Assembly (NCBI GenBank): GCA_963170055.1
Contig: CAUJGJ010000311.1
Location: 1-64,000 of the forward strand
Direction of reading: 5' to 3'
Length of the DNA: 64,000 nucleotides
DNA from: Halisarca cf. caerulea
Taxonomy: Eukaryota; Porifera; Demospongiae; Chondrillida; Halisarcidae
Shown here: positions 61,501 to 64,000 of the stretch, one piece after another
Numbering within the stretch: position 1 is the first letter of the stretch
Layout: each line of letters begins with the position of its first letter
Program-made: the position numbers and the translations under genes
The notes under the pieces: model-generated
The model's database searches: none
What the model was told of the DNA's origin: nothing
What the model saw: the letters and a program-made list of their open reading frames with translations, nothing else

Positions 61501-64000
61501 GAAGTGCTGTGGGCGTATTTGTGTAGTGTTGGATATGCTGGTGCTAATACCAATATTTGGCACTAGCACCACGCATATTCCCAGTGGACACACATGACCT
61601 TTCTGAAGTGCTGTGGGCGTATTTGTGTAGTGTTGGATATGCTGGTGCTAATACCAATATTTGGCACTAGCACCACGCACATTTCCAGTAGACACACATG
61701 AAGTTTCTGAAGTGCTGTGGGCGTATTTGTGTAGTGTTGGATATGCACGTGCTAATACCAATATTTGGCACTAGCACCACGCACATTCCCAGTGGACACT
61801 CATGAAGTTTCTTAACTACTGTGGGCGTATTTGTGTAGTGTTGGATATGCTGGTGCTAATACCAATATTTGGCACTAGCACCACGCACATTCCCAGTGGA
61901 CACACGAAGTTTCTTAACTACTGTGGGAGTATTTGTGTAGTGTTGGATATGCTGGTGCTAATACCAATATTTGGCACTAGCACCACGCACATTCCCAGTG
62001 GACACACATGACCTTTCTAAAGTGCTGTGGTCGTATTTGTGTAGTGTTGTATATGCTGGTGCTAATACCAATATTTGGCACTAGCACCACGCACATTCCC
62101 AGTGGACACACATGACCTTTCTGAAGTGCTGTGGGCGTATTTGTGTAGTGTTGGATATGCTGGTGCTAATACCAATATTTGGCACTAGCACCACGCACAT
62201 TCCCAGTGGACACACATGACCTTTCTGAAGTGCTGTGGGCGTATTTGTGTAGTGTTGGATATGCTGGTGCTTATACCAGTATTTGGCACTAGCACCACGC
62301 ACATTCCCAGTGGACACACATGACCTTTCTGAAGTGCTGTGGGCGTATTTGTGTAGTGTTGGATATGCTGGTGCTAATACCAATATTTGGCACTAGCACA
62401 ACGCACATTCCCAGTAGACACACATGAAGTTTTTGAAGTGCTGTGGGCGTATTTGTGTAGTGTTGGATATGCTGGTGCTAATACCAATATTTGGCACTAG
62501 CACAACGCACATTCCCAGTAGACACACATGAAGTTTCTGAAGTGCTGTGGGCGTATTTGTGTAGTGTTGGATATGCTGGTGCTAATACCAATATTTGGCA
62601 CTAGCACCACGCACATTCCCAGTGGACACACATGAAGTTTGTTAACTACTGTGGGCGTATTTGTGTAATGTTGGATATGCTGGTGCTAATACCAATATTT
62701 GGCACTAGCACCACGCACATTCCCAGTGGACACACATGACTTTTCTGAAGTGCTGTGGGCGTATTTGTGTAGTGTTGGATATGCTGGTGCTAATACCAAT
62801 ATTTGGCCCTAGCACCACGCACATTCCTAGTGGACACACATGAAGTTTGTTAACTAATGTGGGCGTATTTGTGTAATGTTGGATATTCTGGTGCTAATAC
62901 CAATATTTGGCACTAGCACCACGCACATTCCCAGTGGACACACATGACCTTTCTGAAGTGCTGTGGGCGTATTTGTGTAGTGTTGGATATGCTGGTGCTA
63001 ATACCAATATTTGGCACTAGCACCACGCATATTCCCAGTGGACACACATGACCTTTCTGAAGTGCTGTGGGCGTATTTGTGTAGTGTTGGATATGCTGGT
63101 GCTAATACCAATATTTGGCACTAGCACCACGCACATTTCCAGTAGACACACATGAAGTTTCTGAAGTGCTGTGGGCGTATTTGTGTAGTGTTGGATATGC
63201 ACGTGCTAATACCAATATTTGGCACTAGCACCACGCACATTCCCAGTGGACACTCATGAAGTTTCTTAACTACTGTGGGCGTATTTGTGTAATGTTGGAT
63301 ATGCTGGTGCTAATACCAATATTTGGCACTAGCACCACGCACATTCCCAGTGGACACACGAAGTTTCTTAACTACTGTGGGAGTATTTGTGTAGTGTTGG
63401 ATATGCTGGTGCTAATACCAATATTTGGCACTAGCACCACGCACATTCCCAGTGGACACACATGACCTTTCTAAAGTGCTGTGGTCGTATTTGTGTAGTG
63501 TTGTATATGCTGGTGCTAATACCAATATTTGGCACTAGCACCACGCACATTCCCAGTGGACACACATGACCTTTCTGAAGTGCTGTGGGCGTATTTGTGT
63601 AGTGTTGGATATGCTGGTGCTAATACCAATATTTGGCACTAGCACCACGCACATTCCCAGTGGACACACATGACCTTTCTGAAGTGCTGTGGGCGTATTT
63701 GTGTAGTGTTGGATATGCTGGTGCTTATACCAATATTTGGCACTAGCACCACGCACATTCCCAGTGGACACACATGACCTTTCTGAAGTGCTGTGGGCGT
63801 ATTTGTGTAGTGTTGGATATGCTGGTGCTAATACCAATATTTGGCACTAGCACAACGCACATTCCCAGTAGACACACATGAAGTTTCTGAAGTGCTGTGG
63901 GCGTATTTGTGTAGTGTTGGATATGCTGGTGCTAATACCAATATTTGGCACTAGCACAACGCACATTCCCAGTAGACACACATGAAGTTTCTGAAGTGCT
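55536..64000 (+). repeat. family Q domain 3: seven units of 934-1454 bp
   Basis: GGCCCTAGC at 55847, 57093, 58029, 58963, 60105, 61351 and 62805 gives steps of 1246, 936, 934, 1142, 1246 and 1454 bp, all differing by whole monomers. CACGTG is at 56242, 58424, 59358, 60500, 61746 and 63200; the unit beginning near 57093 lacks it. Units from 55.9 to 60.4 kb share GGAACTAGC and GTGTGGTG, a later local change. The TGGGAAT/105-bp class is absent. The array continues past the window end. Confidence 0.88.

Larger units (their letters stand above)
1..64000 (+). repeat. 104-bp satellite DNA array filling the window
   Basis: One monomer repeats head-to-tail from first to last base. Each copy contains TGCTGGTGCTAATACC, a TTTGGCACTAGCACCACGCA block, CATTCCCAGTGGACAC, a variable head (ACATGACC, ACATGAAG, ACGAAG, ACATGCC or ACAAGACC) and GCGTATTTGTGTAGTG. 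The step between successive TGCTGG motifs is 104 bp (for example 103 to 207), with 102- and 105-bp variants. No inverted copy, unique insert or array edge was seen. All stretches without genes are accounted for by this repeat. The family is not recognised; by its form it is eukaryotic satellite DNA. The chromosomal location cannot be told from the sequence. Confidence 0.98.

Noticed and set aside
1..64000. CRISPR array
   Set aside because: The repeating unit is the entire sequence; there are no unique spacers between short repeats and no cas genes.
1..64000. CENP-B box in the monomer
   Set aside because: The consensus core (TTCG, then A, then CGGG at fixed spacing) has no match in the standard monomer or in the variants I examined.
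1..64000. Telomeric repeat, rDNA spacer, or transposon-derived tandem array
   Set aside because: No telomere-type short repeats, rRNA sequence, terminal repeats or transposase/reverse-transcriptase frames are present anywhere in the window.
1..64000. Bacterial or phage origin
   Set aside because: A 64-kb monomer array with nested higher-order units and no genes is not known from bacterial or phage chromosomes and fits eukaryotic satellite DNA.

Overview
The whole window is one uninterrupted tandem-repeat (satellite DNA) array. The basic monomer is 104 bp, about 47% GC, and every copy is head-to-tail on the same strand. At about 104 bp per copy, 64,000 bp holds roughly 615 monomers. I found no unique sequence, transposon, RNA gene, or credible protein gene. 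The array runs off both ends of the window. Such an array, with layered higher-order repeats (HORs), suggests a eukaryotic chromosome (centromeric, pericentromeric, subtelomeric or other heterochromatin) from a long-read assembly. I do not recognise the monomer and cannot name the species.

Three monomer lengths dominate: 104 bp (commonest), 102 bp (lacks the AT of an ACATGA motif, giving ACACGAAG), and 105 bp (one extra base, GAAGTATTC in place of GAAGTTTC). Every HOR period I measured is a sum of these lengths, so most large rearrangements gained or lost whole monomers. Left to right: 1-8242 is a 4884-bp-spaced duplication of about 3.36 kb with nested 1350-bp copies. 8243-14074 is a mosaic of shorter duplications (1040, 1140, 312 bp). 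14075-19465 is a 2905-bp HOR. 19466-20889 is mosaic. 20890-26922 is a 3212-bp HOR. From 26.9 kb on, two HOR families alternate. Family P has a 17-monomer unit of 1761 bp with 1657- and 2283-bp relatives. Family Q has a 12-monomer unit of 1246 bp with 934-, 1142-, 1453- and 1454-bp relatives.

Two properties go beyond plain repetition. First, each monomer carries a long imperfect dyad. On the minus strand its two internal mismatches become G-U pairs, so antisense transcripts could fold into a regular hairpin every ~104 nt. Second, on the plus strand each standard monomer is exactly one 35-codon open frame whose stop overlaps the next start (ATGA). The 102-bp variant removes that stop and restores frame, fusing neighbours into 69-, 103- or 137-residue frames. 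I treat these frames as by-products of the repeat rather than genes, because frame-breaking variants are common and subfamilies differ mostly at amino-acid-changing sites.

I see no evidence of a previously undescribed enzymatic, defence or mobile system. What is interesting is the repeat architecture, the strand-asymmetric hairpin, and a CACGTG-bearing monomer that marks HOR units. All identities were judged by eye from landmark variants, not by computed alignment.
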